NCBI GenBank assembly: GCA_050297855.1 | Contig: JBNKTC010000013.1 | Location: 3,899 to 67,898 of the forward strand | Origin: SZUA-545 sp050297855 | GTDB taxonomy: Bacteria; Campylobacterota; Campylobacteria; Campylobacterales; SZUA-545 | DNA: 64,000 nucleotides | Direction of reading: 5' to 3' | Shown here: positions 7,693 to 16,929 of the stretch, one piece after another | Layout of the letters: each line of letters starts with the position of its first letter | Numbering within the stretch: position 1 is the first letter of the stretch | Notes under the pieces: model-generated | Seen by the model: only the letters and a program-made list of their open reading frames with translations | What the model was told of the DNA's origin: nothing | Databases searched by the model: none | Position numbers and translations under genes: made by a program

Positions 7693-8394
7693 ATGGTAAA
7701 AACGGTTCTGATCACAGGCGGCAACAAGGGAATCGGTCTGGAGGCTACGAAGCTGTTCCTGGATAAGGGATACCGGGTCGTTGTCGTGGCACGTGATTTT
7801 TCCGGTATGCCGCTGACGCCGGGGGAAAACCTGGTATTCAAGCCTTTCGACCTGACGCAGATTGACAAGATCCCGCAGCTCGTCGCCGAGGTCGGTCCTG
7901 TCGATATCCTGGTCAACAATGCCGGGGTGATGTACTCCGTACCTTTTACGGATTATCCAGAAGTCAAAGTCGAAAGTATGCTGGCTCTTAATATCAAGGC
8001 CCCTGTTGCGCTGATCACGGAAGTGGCCAAGGGCATGACGGAGCGGGGCGGCGGTCGGATCGTTAACAACGCTTCCATCGCCGGGCAGATCGGGCATCCC
8101 GATGTCTGGTACGGGATCACCAAGGCGGGGCTGATTAATGCGACCAAAAGCTTTGCCAAGCTGCTGGGGCCCAAAGGTGTTGTCATCAACGCTGTCGCTG
8201 CGGGTCCGGTGGAGACAGCGATGCTGGCCGTGATTCCGGAAGATCGTAAGGCGGCGATCAAGAGTGCCGTGTATACCGGCCGCTTTGCCGAGGCGGAAGA
8301 GGTGGCCCGGGCGATGGTGTGGCTGGCGACAGACTCCCCGGAGTACATCAACGGCACCTGTATCGACCTGAACAACGGGGCTTTCCCGAGATAA
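7693..8394 (+). CDS. short-chain dehydrogenase/reductase
   Basis: This is a 233-residue classical SDR. Visible landmarks are the cofactor loop TGGNKGIG near residue 8, NNAG near residue 75 and the catalytic Y-x3-K pair in WYGITKAG, with the Ser in NNASIAG. The enzyme binds NAD(P)H and oxidises or reduces an alcohol/carbonyl; the substrate is unknown. I chose ATG 7693 because GGAG lies 5 bases upstream; an in-frame GTG at 7681 has no SD. The neighbours are a flavin reductase upstream and a PEBP-family protein downstream, on the same strand with short gaps, suggesting a loose redox/stress cluster. Confidence 0.9.
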   Translation: MVKTVLITGGNKGIGLEATKLFLDKGYRVVVVARDFSGMPLTPGENLVFKPFDLTQIDKIPQLVAEVGPVDILVNNAGVMYSVPFTDYPEVKVESMLALNIKAPVALITEVAKGMTERGGGRIVNNASIAGQIGHPDVWYGITKAGLINATKSFAKLLGPKGVVINAVAAGPVETAMLAVIPEDRKAAIKSAVYTGRFAEAEEVARAMVWLATDSPEYINGTCIDLNNGAFPR

Positions 8395-8419
8395 AGCTTT
8401 GGCTAACGTATCGGGGACT

Positions 8420-8437
8420 ACAATATTCTGATATTGT
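8420..8437. promoter_or_regulatory. inverted repeat, possible operator
   Basis: A perfect 7-base inverted repeat (ACAATAT, 4-base spacer, ATATTGT) sits directly before the SD of the PEBP-family gene. It could be an operator or a weak RNA hairpin. No matching site was found at the neighbouring genes. Confidence 0.4.
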
Positions 8438-8451
8438 CAAAGGAGTCAAAC

Positions 8452-8994
8452 ATGCGTATCGTAACTACATTTTTCGGTCTCGTTTTCGCGGCTGCGGTCT
8501 CCCTCTTTGCGGGAGAGTTTACCCTTCACAGCAGTGATATAGCCGGGCAGTTGACCCAAAAACAGGTCTACTCGGGATTTGGGTGCAGCGGAGAGAATAT
8601 CTCTCCGGAACTTCACTGGAGCGATGCGCCCAAGGGGACCAAGAGTTTTGCCGTAACGGTTTATGATCCCGATGCACCGACCGGCAGCGGATGGTGGCAC
8701 TGGGTTGTCTACAACATCCCCGCTTCGGCTTCGGGACTTCCTGCGGATTTTGGCAATACGGCCAAGATGCATAAGATTAAAGCCGACCAGGGGATGACCG
8801 ACTACGGTGCAGCGGGATTTGGCGGAGCATGTCCGCCAAAAGGGGACAAGCCCCATCGATATTTCTTTACTGTTCATGCCCTCGATGTAGCCAAATTGGA
8901 GGCCGGTTCCAAGGCTTCCCCTGCGTTGCTGGGCTTTATGATCAACGCCCACTCTATCGCCAAGGCGACGATCCTCTCCTATTACGGTAGATAA
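8452..8994 (+). CDS. exported PEBP-family protein (YbhB/YbcL-like)
   Basis: This 180-residue protein belongs to the phosphatidylethanolamine-binding (Raf-kinase-inhibitor-like) family. It has an N-terminal signal peptide (Arg, hydrophobic core, cleavage near SLFAGEF). The ligand-site blocks DPDAP, GSGWWHW and GGACPPKGDKPHRY are present. Bacterial members bind small anions or phospholipid head groups; the role is not defined. I chose ATG 8452 because AGGAG lies 6 bases upstream; the in-frame TTG at 8434 would disrupt the signal peptide. Predicted location is periplasmic. Confidence 0.9.
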   Translation: MRIVTTFFGLVFAAAVSLFAGEFTLHSSDIAGQLTQKQVYSGFGCSGENISPELHWSDAPKGTKSFAVTVYDPDAPTGSGWWHWVVYNIPASASGLPADFGNTAKMHKIKADQGMTDYGAAGFGGACPPKGDKPHRYFFTVHALDVAKLEAGSKASPALLGFMINAHSIAKATILSYYGR

Positions 8995-9005
8995 GAGTAT
9001 TTTGT

Positions 9006-9527
9006 TTGGGTGATACAGAAATCCGCGAGGCGGTGCATGGCGACGTGTCCGCCCTGGTATCGTTGATCAACCGTGCCTACCGTGGCGAGAGTTCGAGGAG
9101 GGGATGGACGACGGAAGCCGATCTTTTAGGCGGGCTTCGGATCGATGAAGCAGGGCTTGCAAAAATCTTGGATGATCCCGATTCAGTAGTACTGCTTGTT
9201 GAAAAGAAAGAGCGAATTATCGCCTCGGTGCATGCCCGTCATACCGGAAAACAGGTCCATCTGGGGCTTTTTGCGGTCGATCCTGTTTTACAGGGGGAAG
9301 GGATAGGGACACAGCTGCTTCATTATGCCGAATCTGAGGCAAAGCGGCGCTGGGGTGTCCAGGCCGCCGTTATGGAGGTGATCAGCCGGCGGGATGAGCT
9401 TATCGCCTATTACGAACGGCACGGGTACCGTCCGACGGGAGAGATCGTACCCTTTCCCGTCTCGAAGCTCTGGAGCCCTTTTGTGGAGAGTCTGGAGATG
9501 AGTGTACTGTGCAAGCTGCTAAGTTAA
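9006..9527 (+). CDS. GNAT-family N-acetyltransferase (TTG start)
   Basis: This 173-residue GNAT acetyltransferase carries the acetyl-CoA-binding motif A as LFAVDPVLQGEGIGTQLL around residues 93-110, followed by the family's YYERHGYRPTGE near the C-terminus. The acceptor substrate is unknown. The only plausible start is the TTG at 9006-9008, with a weak SD (AAGAG) about 10 bases upstream. The stop overlaps the stop of the convergent gene 9524-10378, and the two TAA codons are staggered by one base, leaving no room for a terminator between them. Confidence 0.85.
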   Translation: MGDTEIREAVHGDVSALVSLINRAYRGESSRRGWTTEADLLGGLRIDEAGLAKILDDPDSVVLLVEKKERIIASVHARHTGKQVHLGLFAVDPVLQGEGIGTQLLHYAESEAKRRWGVQAAVMEVISRRDELIAYYERHGYRPTGEIVPFPVSKLWSPFVESLEMSVLCKLLS

Positions 9528-10378
9528 AGCACGTCGCGCAGAGCCGATTCGATGTCGGGGAATTTAAAGGCAAATCCACGGTCGAGCAGGCGTTTGGGGA
9601 TGACGTTCTGTCCGACGGTCAGCACGTCCGCCCCTTCGCCGTAGATCAGTTTGAGGATAAACGGCGGCAGGGGGATAAGCGTGGGCCGGTGGAGGATTTT
9701 CCCCAGTGTTTTGGTGAGTATCTTATTGGTTGTCGGGTTGGGGGCCGTGAGATTGAAGGTTCCGGTCATATGGTGATCAGTGATCGCTTTTTTGTATGCG
9801 GTGATGAGATCATCCATATGGATCCACGAGAAGGGCTGGTGCCCGTCGCCGATGGTCCCTGCCACACCCATTCTGAACGCGGGGAGCATCTTGGAGAGCG
9901 CCCCGCCGTTTTTGCCGATGACGACGCCGAAACGGAAGATGACCACATCCACATCCAGGTCGATGGCCGCTTTGGCCTCCCGCTCCCAGTCGCGGCAGAT
10001 GAGCCCCAGGAAATCGACCGCATATCCGTAGTCATCCTCGGTGTGGATCCCCTCTTCGTCGTAGATCCCCACCGCGGAGGTGGAGATCAGTTTGACCGGC
10101 GGCTTCTCCATGTGGGAGATCGCCCGGACGATGGCGTGTGTCGTGTCGATGCGGCTGCGGTAGAGTAGTTTTTTATACTCGCGTGTCCAGCGCTGGGCGA
10201 TATTGGCCCCGGCCATATTGATAATGATCTCGACCCCCTCCAGGTAGTCGGCCAGTTTGTCAAACTCAAGGGCCAGCTCTTTTCGCCCGATGGGAAGGAT
10301 CTCATGCCCCTCTTCTTCCAGCGCTTTTCGAAGCGCCGTCCCGACAAATCCGCTTGCCCCGCTCATACCGATTTTCAT
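9524..10378 (-). CDS. TIGR01777-type epimerase (SDR39U1-like)
   Basis: This 284-residue atypical extended SDR has the N-terminal nucleotide loop GMSGASGFVG, the family motif NMAGANIAQRWT near residue 57 and STSAVGIYD, which carries the YxxxK-region Tyr. The family is described as NAD(P)-dependent epimerases of unknown substrate and is sometimes linked to cell division. ATG 10378 is preferred because AAAGGG lies 7 bases upstream; a TTG two codons earlier is possible. The gene converges on the GNAT gene and has its own upstream region facing the GGDEF gene. Confidence 0.9.
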   Translation of the reverse strand: MKIGMSGASGFVGTALRKALEEEGHEILPIGRKELALEFDKLADYLEGVEIIINMAGANIAQRWTREYKKLLYRSRIDTTHAIVRAISHMEKPPVKLISTSAVGIYDEEGIHTEDDYGYAVDFLGLICRDWEREAKAAIDLDVDVVIFRFGVVIGKNGGALSKMLPAFRMGVAGTIGDGHQPFSWIHMDDLITAYKKAITDHHMTGTFNLTAPNPTTNKILTKTLGKILHRPTLIPLPPFILKLIYGEGADVLTVGQNVIPKRLLDRGFAFKFPDIESALRDVL

Positions 10379-10479
10379 GATCAAACCCTTTTTTAAAGTT
10401 TGGATGTTAGACGCGAGAGTTTATGGAAACAGTATAACAAATTAATTAGAATTTCAAATAACAGAAGTGGGGGCCTTGT

Positions 10480-11808
10480 ATGAAATTTCCTTCAGTTGAA
10501 GAGATCGCGACGCGCGATGTGGTGACCATCGGTATCGATGCCAGTGTCAGCGAGGCGCTGCGCCTGATGATACGCCATCACCACCGTGACATCGTCGTCG
10601 TGGACGAAAGGCAGTACTACCTGGTCACGGCCAACGACCTGATCCGCTTCCAGGTCGAAGGGATCGCTTTTTCTTCGTCACTCGGCGACTGCCCCATGCA
10701 CAAGGCCCCGACGATCCACCGCCTGAGCAATGTCCTGGATGCACTGGAGTACGTGAACCAGTCCTTTGACTATATCTGCGTCGTGGACGAGGAGGGGGAG
10801 CTCACCGGGATCCTCTCCAGTACGGACGTCATCGCCAGTGTCGATCCCGAGACGATGATCGAGAACTACCGGCTGGGGGAATTGCTGAAGATCAACAAAG
10901 GGGTCAAGCGCTCCGCCCCCGACGAACCCCTTAGAAACGTCTTCCAGTACCTTCTGGACAATACCCACGACTGCGTTATCATCTGCGGCGGGGACCGTAC
11001 CCCTGCGGGGATCCTGACCACCAAGGATATGCTCGATGTACTGCATGACGGCGTGGACCTGGACGCCCCTCTCTCGTCCCATATGCGCTCCCCCGTCATC
11101 TCCATCAACGAGAACGCGACGGTCAAAGACGGCATCGAATTCGTGCAGCAGCATCACTTCCGCCGGGTCGTCGTCGTGGGGGATGCGGGGAACTTTATCG
11201 GGATCATCAACCAAAAAGAGCTGATCTCCATGAGCTACAGCAAATGGGCACTGCTGATGAAAAACCACCAAAAAGAGCTCAAGGAGCTCAACGTCCTGCT
11301 GGAGAAGAAGGCGACCCAGTACCAGAAGATGGCCACGACCGACTCGCTGACGGGGCTTTATAACCGCTACAAACTGGATGAGCTCTTCCAGCTCGAACAC
11401 TATACGATGAGCAAAAAAGGCACGCCTTTGTGTGCGGCGGTTCTCGATATCGACCACTTCAAAAAGATCAACGACACCTACGGCCACGACGCGGGGGATT
11501 TGGTGCTTAAGCGTCTCTCAAACCTGCTTTTAAAGGAGCTGCGTTCCGCCGACACCGTGGCTCGCTGGGGCGGTGAGGAGTTTGTGATGCTGCTTAGCGG
11601 TGTGACGATCGATGTGGCCGTTAAGGTGCTGGACAAGATCCGCGAAGAGGTGAATCGCTGCAACTGCGATACTGTCGGGACGATCAGTGTCAGTATCGGG
11701 GTGACGGAGGTGGGGACGGAGGACAGTTTCGTCTCTGTATTCAGTCGGGCGGACAAGGCCCTTTATGAAGCGAAGCGGGGCGGCCGCAACCGGGTCGTGC
11801 CGCTTTAA
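10480..11808 (+). CDS. CBS-domain diguanylate cyclase
   Basis: This 442-residue cytoplasmic signalling protein has two tandem Bateman modules (four CBS repeats) over residues 1-250, a short helix (about 255-285) and a GGDEF domain from about 290. The GGDEF active site reads RWGGEEFVML, with the substrate-binding stretch DIDHFKKINDTYGHDAGD, so it should make cyclic di-GMP from GTP. CBS pairs usually bind adenine nucleotides, so activity may follow energy state. No product-inhibition RxxD site directly before GGEEF is evident. It is transcribed away from the TIGR01777 gene and converges on the sensor kinase gene. Confidence 0.92.
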   Translation: MKFPSVEEIATRDVVTIGIDASVSEALRLMIRHHHRDIVVVDERQYYLVTANDLIRFQVEGIAFSSSLGDCPMHKAPTIHRLSNVLDALEYVNQSFDYICVVDEEGELTGILSSTDVIASVDPETMIENYRLGELLKINKGVKRSAPDEPLRNVFQYLLDNTHDCVIICGGDRTPAGILTTKDMLDVLHDGVDLDAPLSSHMRSPVISINENATVKDGIEFVQQHHFRRVVVVGDAGNFIGIINQKELISMSYSKWALLMKNHQKELKELNVLLEKKATQYQKMATTDSLTGLYNRYKLDELFQLEHYTMSKKGTPLCAAVLDIDHFKKINDTYGHDAGDLVLKRLSNLLLKELRSADTVARWGGEEFVMLLSGVTIDVAVKVLDKIREEVNRCNCDTVGTISVSIGVTEVGTEDSFVSVFSRADKALYEAKRGGRNRVVPL

Positions 11809-11844
11809 TGACGAAGGGGTGACCCCATACCGGGGACGGCTGAG

Positions 11845-14382
11845 TCAGCTTGGTGTATTGGGGATGCGGATTTTAAAACAGGCTCCTTCAGCCGTATTAT
11901 CCACCGTGATCGTCCCGCTGAAGCACTCCCGGACGATCTTACGGACCATATAGAGCCCGACACCGGTACCGTTCTCCCCTTTGGTCGTGAAGTAGGCGTC
12001 AAAGATGCGTTCCCTGAGCGGTTCGGGGATACCGCCGGCATTATCTTCGATCTCGATCAGGAGGTCGCCGCTTTCGGGGTGAAGGTGGCTTCGGATCGCG
12101 ATGCGCGGGGATTCGATCTTGTTTTCCAGCAGCGCCTCTTTTGCATTGTTGGTGATATTGAGGATGATCTGCTGCAGTTCGCTCTCCACCCCATAGATAA
12201 AGACAGGGTCCGCGTCGATCATCGTGGCGATGTTGTATTTATAGTACTGTTTGGAGAGCAGCTGCAGGGACTTTCGGATCGCCTGGGCCGTATCGAAACG
12301 TTTCCGGACCTTGTTGGGGTTGAAGAAGTTGCGCAGGTCGTCGATCGTGTCGGCCATGAATTCGATCTGGTCCAGGGAGGTGTCGATGAAATTGCGGATA
12401 TAGTTTCGGTCGATCTCCCCGTGGTTGTACGCCTCTTCGATATCCTGGACGGTCAGGCCGATGGAGCTGAGGGGCTGTTTGATCTGATGGGCGATGACCC
12501 CGACCATCTCGCCCATCATCGCCATCTGGTAGTTGCGCAACATGATGTCGTCCTTACGGCGCAGTTCGTCCACCTGGCTGGCCACTTCGGCTTTGAGGGC
12601 TTTGTTGTAGCGGGCCAGGATCATTTGGCGGTAGAGGACGATGAGGGCCAGAAGGCCGATCGCCGCGGCGATCTTCCACAGCAGCATATAGTCGAAAGGC
12701 TGTTCATAGGTGATGGATATCCAGCGGTTGAGCATCTCCTGACGCTCTTTTTCATCGATGGAGGCAGCCGCTTTTTTGATGATCTCAAAGAGCATCGGGT
12801 CGTCGTTGCGAACCCCGATGCCGTGCTCCTGGCGTTCGTCGAATTTTCCCGAGATCTTCAACTCCCCTGTAAACTCGCGCTGGATCGCGTAGGCCAGGGT
12901 CGGGAGGGTGTCGATCTGTCCGAAGAGTTTTCCCGAGCGGACCATCTTCAGGCCCGTCATCAGGTCGTCGACTTCCACGAGGTTGATGCCGGGGTGTTTC
13001 AGCCGGAGCATCTCGGCATCGGCATACCCCTTGACGACTCCGATTGGTTTGTCCAGGATATCGTCGATCGTATTGACAAAAAACTGGTCGTTGCGGGTGG
13101 CAAGGACCGAGGGCATATCAAAGACGTTGGGGGTGACGTTGACAAATTCCGAGCGCTCGGGTGTCTGCATCAGCAGGGAGAGAAGGTCGCAGCGGCGCGC
13201 TTTGGCATAGGCGAGGGACTGGGTCCATGAGACGGTGGGCACGATGGTGACGGGGACGCCGAGTTTATGTTCGAGTTTCCGGTAGTAATCGGCCACGATC
13301 CCGATATGGCGCCCCTCCTCCAGTTTCTCATAGGGCATCCAGTCGGGATCGACGCACATCGTGATCTGTTTTTTGGTTTCGAGGTAGCGATGCTCTTTTT
13401 CGCTCCAGAGCGGTCCGTCCGTCGTGGCCGGGTGATGGAGGTCGTAGATAAAGGGACCGAAGTCCCGTTTTGCGTCGGCGGGGAGGATACCGATCTTCTT
13501 GTAGTTCTCGGTCATATCCGCGATGATCTTTTTTTCGATGCTGCCCAGGGGATAGAGTTCGGGGAGGATCAGCTTTTTGACCATCTCCGCCTCAAAACGC
13601 AGGGCGTCGCGGCTCTTTTGCTGGGTATTGTACTTTGCGAGGATCAGGTCGATGATCTCTTCGCTGTTAGCCAGGGCATAGGCCCATCCGCGGATGGAAG
13701 CCCGGGTGAAAGCTTCGACCCGCTCGGGATGGTTTTTTATCTCCTCTTCTGATGTAAAAAGGTTGACGTCGTAAAACTGCGAGCTGTAACTGGCGGGGTT
13801 GAGGATGTTATAGCGGATCTTTTTCTGGTCCAGGCGGTAGGTCTCGTTGGTAATAAAGGCGGTCATCGCATCCACCTCACCCCGTGCGAACTCCTCCAGG
13901 CGGAAAGTCGGGGGGACCAGAGTGATGTCGTCGATCTTCACCCCGAATTTATCCAGCATCAGGGCGATGGGAGAGCTGAGGATCTCATCCTTTACCCCCA
14001 TCACCTTTTTCCCCCTCAGGTCGCTCGGGTTGACGATGCCCGGCTGGGTGACCAGGATCAGGGCGGAGTGTTTAAAAAAGTTTGCCAGCATGACGACCGG
14101 CTCCCCTTTCATATAGGAAGCGATCAGGCTGGAGTAGAGCAGACCGTATTCGCTTTTTCCCTTCGTCACGTCACGGAGGATGTCGATGCCGGGTTCGTAC
14201 TCCTTCAGGCGGACCTCCAGCCCCGCCTCTTTATAAAAGCCTTTTTCGATGGCGGCATAAAAACCTGCATATTCGAACTGGTGTTTCCAGTGGAGCTGGA
14301 GCGTGACGGGTTCGAAGGAGGTTTTGGCCATAAGGGGAGCGAGAAAGAGGGAAAGGGTCAAGATCAGCTGTGATATCCGCAT
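11845..14382 (-). CDS. hybrid-sensor histidine kinase with two periplasmic binding domains
   Basis: This 845-residue membrane histidine kinase has a signal peptide (residues 1-20), an NMT1/THI5-like substrate-binding domain (about 25-300, starting VTLQLHWKHQFEYAGFYAA), a second SBP_bac_3-like binding domain (about 325-560), one transmembrane helix (about 573-592), a dimerisation/phosphoacceptor helix with His632 in AHQIKQPL, and a HATPase_c domain with N box NITNNAKEA and G2 GENGTGVGLYM. There is no receiver domain, and no response-regulator gene is adjacent; the OmpR-type regulator at 21.9 kb is a possible partner only by default. The first domain resembles pyrimidine/nitrate/taurine-type binding proteins, so a small nutrient is likely sensed. 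A possible promoter has -35 TTGACT at 14440-14445. Confidence 0.9.
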   Translation of the reverse strand: MRISQLILTLSLFLAPLMAKTSFEPVTLQLHWKHQFEYAGFYAAIEKGFYKEAGLEVRLKEYEPGIDILRDVTKGKSEYGLLYSSLIASYMKGEPVVMLANFFKHSALILVTQPGIVNPSDLRGKKVMGVKDEILSSPIALMLDKFGVKIDDITLVPPTFRLEEFARGEVDAMTAFITNETYRLDQKKIRYNILNPASYSSQFYDVNLFTSEEEIKNHPERVEAFTRASIRGWAYALANSEEIIDLILAKYNTQQKSRDALRFEAEMVKKLILPELYPLGSIEKKIIADMTENYKKIGILPADAKRDFGPFIYDLHHPATTDGPLWSEKEHRYLETKKQITMCVDPDWMPYEKLEEGRHIGIVADYYRKLEHKLGVPVTIVPTVSWTQSLAYAKARRCDLLSLLMQTPERSEFVNVTPNVFDMPSVLATRNDQFFVNTIDDILDKPIGVVKGYADAEMLRLKHPGINLVEVDDLMTGLKMVRSGKLFGQIDTLPTLAYAIQREFTGELKISGKFDERQEHGIGVRNDDPMLFEIIKKAAASIDEKERQEMLNRWISITYEQPFDYMLLWKIAAAIGLLALIVLYRQMILARYNKALKAEVASQVDELRRKDDIMLRNYQMAMMGEMVGVIAHQIKQPLSSIGLTVQDIEEAYNHGEIDRNYIRNFIDTSLDQIEFMADTIDDLRNFFNPNKVRKRFDTAQAIRKSLQLLSKQYYKYNIATMIDADPVFIYGVESELQQIILNITNNAKEALLENKIESPRIAIRSHLHPESGDLLIEIEDNAGGIPEPLRERIFDAYFTTKGENGTGVGLYMVRKIVRECFSGTITVDNTAEGACFKIRIPNTPS

Positions 14383-14453
14383 AAGTCTGCTTTTTTAAGG
14401 TAGTTTGGGAATGATGATAGTGTATCACAATAAACAGAAAGTCAACACTTCGC

Positions 14454-16454
14454 CTATGCGTTGCGAAGTGTCTGGGTATTCAGGGCAACGATCACGGTGC
14501 TCAGGCTCATGAGTACGGCACCCATGGCGGGATTGATCACGATGCCGACGGGGGCGAGGAGACCGGCTGCGGCAGGGATGGCAAGGATGTTGTACCCCGC
14601 GGCCCACCAGAGATTCTGGACCATCTTGGCGTAGGTACGACGGGCGAGCCCGATCGCCCGGGCCACGTCGCGGGGGTCGTCTTTGACCAGGATGATGTCC
14701 GCGCTTTCGATCGTGACATCCGTTCCGCTCCCCACGGCGATCCCCACGTCCGCCCCGGCCAGGGCGGGGGCGTCGTTGATCCCGTCGCCCACCATGGCAA
14801 CGGTACGGCCTGTATCACGGAGCGAGTGTACCGTTTCGGCCTTCTGGTGTGGCAGGAGCTGGGCGTAGACGTGATCGATCCCGATCTGTTTCGCTACGGC
14901 ATCCGCCACCTCCTTTGCATCTCCGGTCAGGAGGTAGAGGCCGATGCCCATTTCATGAAGGGCTTTGGCCGCCTCTTCCGATTCGTCCCGGACGATGTCC
15001 GCCAGGGCAAATGCCCCGATCGGCTTACCGTCTTGTAGGGTGAAGACGACGCTTTTCCCTTCGGACTGCACTCTTTCGATCCTCGGATCGTCAAGGGTGA
15101 CGTCCATCTCGTATAGCAGTTCCGGTCCCCCGACATGGATGCGCTGCCCCTCCACCTCCGCCTGGGCCCCTTTGCCCGGAAGCGCTTTAAAGTCGCTGCT
15201 GTCAGCCGGGGTGATCCCCTCTGCTTTGACATGGGCGACGATGGCTGCGGCAATGGCGTGTTCGGAGCGCGATTCGACGGCGGCAGTGATGCGTAGCAAC
15301 GTCGCTTCGTCACCTTGGAAGAGGAGCGTGTCGCTGACCCCGAAGCTCCCTTTTGTCAGGGTCCCGGTCTTGTCGAAGACAACCGTATCGATCGACCGTG
15401 CCTCCTCAAAGGCGCGGCGGTCACGGATGAGGATCCCGTTTTTGGCACTCACGGATGTGGAGAGGGCGACCACGAGGGGTATCGCCAGCCCCAGGGCATG
15501 GGGGCAGGCGATGACCAGGACCGTGACGGTCCGCTCCAGGGCTTCGTCCGCCCCGGCGATACCGTACCAGACGGCAAAGGTGACCGCTCCCGCCGCCGTA
15601 GCGGCATAAAAGAGCCAGGCGGCGGCACGATTGGCGAAGTCCTGGGTCCGGCTGCGTTTTTGCTGGGCGCTTCGGACCATCTCAACCACTTGGGCCAGGT
15701 AGGTCTCGCTGCCGGTCTTTGTGATCGTTACGGTGAGGCTTCCCTCTTTGTTGACCGATCCGCCGATGAGGGGATCGCCCGGTTTTTTGACAACCGGCCG
15801 GGATTCCCCCGTCACAAGGGACTCATCCACATGGGACTCCCCGTCGGCGACTGTGCCGTCGGAGGGGATCTTTTCCCCGGGGCGGACCAGGACGGTGTCT
15901 CCGGCTTGCAGCTTGCTGACGGGGATGTCATCTATCTCCCCGTTATCCATACGGTGGGCATCGGCTGGGATGATCTTGATCAGCTCCTCCAGGGCTCCCG
16001 ACGCCCCCATGACGCTTTTGGCTTCGATCCAGTGACCCAGCAGCATGATATCGATCAGTGTCGCCAGTTCCCAGAAAAAGCTTTTGCCAAACGGCACAAA
16101 AAGGGTAAAGGCGGAGTAGAAAAATGCCACCGACATCGCCATGGCGATCAGGGTCATCATTCCGGGGGTCCGGATCCGGAGCTCCTCGGCAAGCCCGTTT
16201 AAAAAGGGCCAGCCGCCGTAGAGGTAGATAACGGAGGCAAAAAGAAAAAGGAGCGGTCCCTGAAAGGCGACAGCGGGATCAAGCCCGATCCATTGGCGTA
16301 TCATCGGCGAGAGGTAGAGGATGGGCAGGGTCAGCAGCAGCGAGATATAAAAACGTTGTCTGAACATACCGATATGGTGGGAATGGTCGTGGTGGCCGTG
16401 GGAAGCAGCGTGGTGCGTGTGTGTTTCGTGATGTGCGGTGTGTGTATGTTCCAT
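14454..16454 (-). CDS. copB: CopB-type P1B copper-transporting ATPase
   Basis: This 666-residue heavy-metal P-type ATPase has a His-rich N-terminus (about 12 His in the first 30 residues) in place of the usual CxxC metal-binding domain. Transmembrane helix 6 carries CPH (in VIACPHALGLAIP), the signature of the P1B-3/CopB subgroup, associated with Cu(II)/Cu(I) efflux. The phosphorylation loop DKTGTLTKG, the TGES actuator motif and GDGINDAPALAGADVG are intact. It acts in the inner membrane, using ATP to export metal. A strong SD AAGGAGG lies 9 bases before the ATG. It is transcribed alone, diverging from ppnP, with the arsenic operon behind it. No copper-sensor binding site was recognised. Confidence 0.92.
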   Translation of the reverse strand: MEHTHTAHHETHTHHAASHGHHDHSHHIGMFRQRFYISLLLTLPILYLSPMIRQWIGLDPAVAFQGPLLFLFASVIYLYGGWPFLNGLAEELRIRTPGMMTLIAMAMSVAFFYSAFTLFVPFGKSFFWELATLIDIMLLGHWIEAKSVMGASGALEELIKIIPADAHRMDNGEIDDIPVSKLQAGDTVLVRPGEKIPSDGTVADGESHVDESLVTGESRPVVKKPGDPLIGGSVNKEGSLTVTITKTGSETYLAQVVEMVRSAQQKRSRTQDFANRAAAWLFYAATAAGAVTFAVWYGIAGADEALERTVTVLVIACPHALGLAIPLVVALSTSVSAKNGILIRDRRAFEEARSIDTVVFDKTGTLTKGSFGVSDTLLFQGDEATLLRITAAVESRSEHAIAAAIVAHVKAEGITPADSSDFKALPGKGAQAEVEGQRIHVGGPELLYEMDVTLDDPRIERVQSEGKSVVFTLQDGKPIGAFALADIVRDESEEAAKALHEMGIGLYLLTGDAKEVADAVAKQIGIDHVYAQLLPHQKAETVHSLRDTGRTVAMVGDGINDAPALAGADVGIAVGSGTDVTIESADIILVKDDPRDVARAIGLARRTYAKMVQNLWWAAGYNILAIPAAAGLLAPVGIVINPAMGAVLMSLSTVIVALNTQTLRNA

Positions 16455-16580
16455 AGCTTTCGACCTCCTTGTATGGTCTTGTCAGCTCTTGACGTACAAT
16501 AGTTCCATCTTAACCAACTCGGCTTGATCAGAGCTTAAAATATAAGAATAAATTATTGATAATATCGGTCAGAAGGTGCG

Positions 16581-16589
16581 TGGTATAAT
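16581..16589 (+). promoter_or_regulatory. extended -10 promoter of ppnP
   Basis: TGG followed by TATAAT (16584-16589) makes an extended -10 element 26 bases before the ppnP start. No good -35 is spaced at 17, which fits extended -10 promoters. Confidence 0.55.
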
Positions 16590-16614
16590 GTCGGAATTTT
16601 GACAAAGGGATAGA

Positions 16615-16929
16615 ATGAGCGAATTTAACAACGTAACGATTATCAAAAAGGCCAACCGATATTTTGACAGCCAGGTGACAAGCCGGACGGTCAAGTTCGC
16701 GGACGGGACCCATAAGACTTTGGGCATCATGATGCCGGGCGAGTACACCTTCGGGACGGCGGAAGCCGAGTTGATGGAGATCCTCGAAGGCGACCTGGAG
16801 GTAAAACTTCCCGGTTCGGACAGCTGGCTGACGATCAAAGGAGAGGGGAGCTTCGAAGTCCCCGCCAACAGCAGCTTTGACGTCAAGGTCCACGGTGTGA
16901 CCGACTACTGCTGCTCCTATTTCGCCTGA
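16615..16929 (+). CDS. ppnP: pyrimidine/purine nucleoside phosphorylase PpnP
   Basis: This 104-residue single-cupin protein matches the PpnP (YaiE, DUF1255) family along its length: VTIIKKANRYFDSQVTSRTV near the start, GIMMPGEYTFGTAEAELMEI in the middle and GVTDYCCSYF at the end. Known members phosphorolyse several nucleosides to base plus ribose-1-phosphate. SD AAAGGG lies 6 bases before ATG. Its stop directly abuts the stop of the convergent thioredoxin-like gene with no gap. Confidence 0.92.
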   Translation: MSEFNNVTIIKKANRYFDSQVTSRTVKFADGTHKTLGIMMPGEYTFGTAEAELMEILEGDLEVKLPGSDSWLTIKGEGSFEVPANSSFDVKVHGVTDYCCSYFA

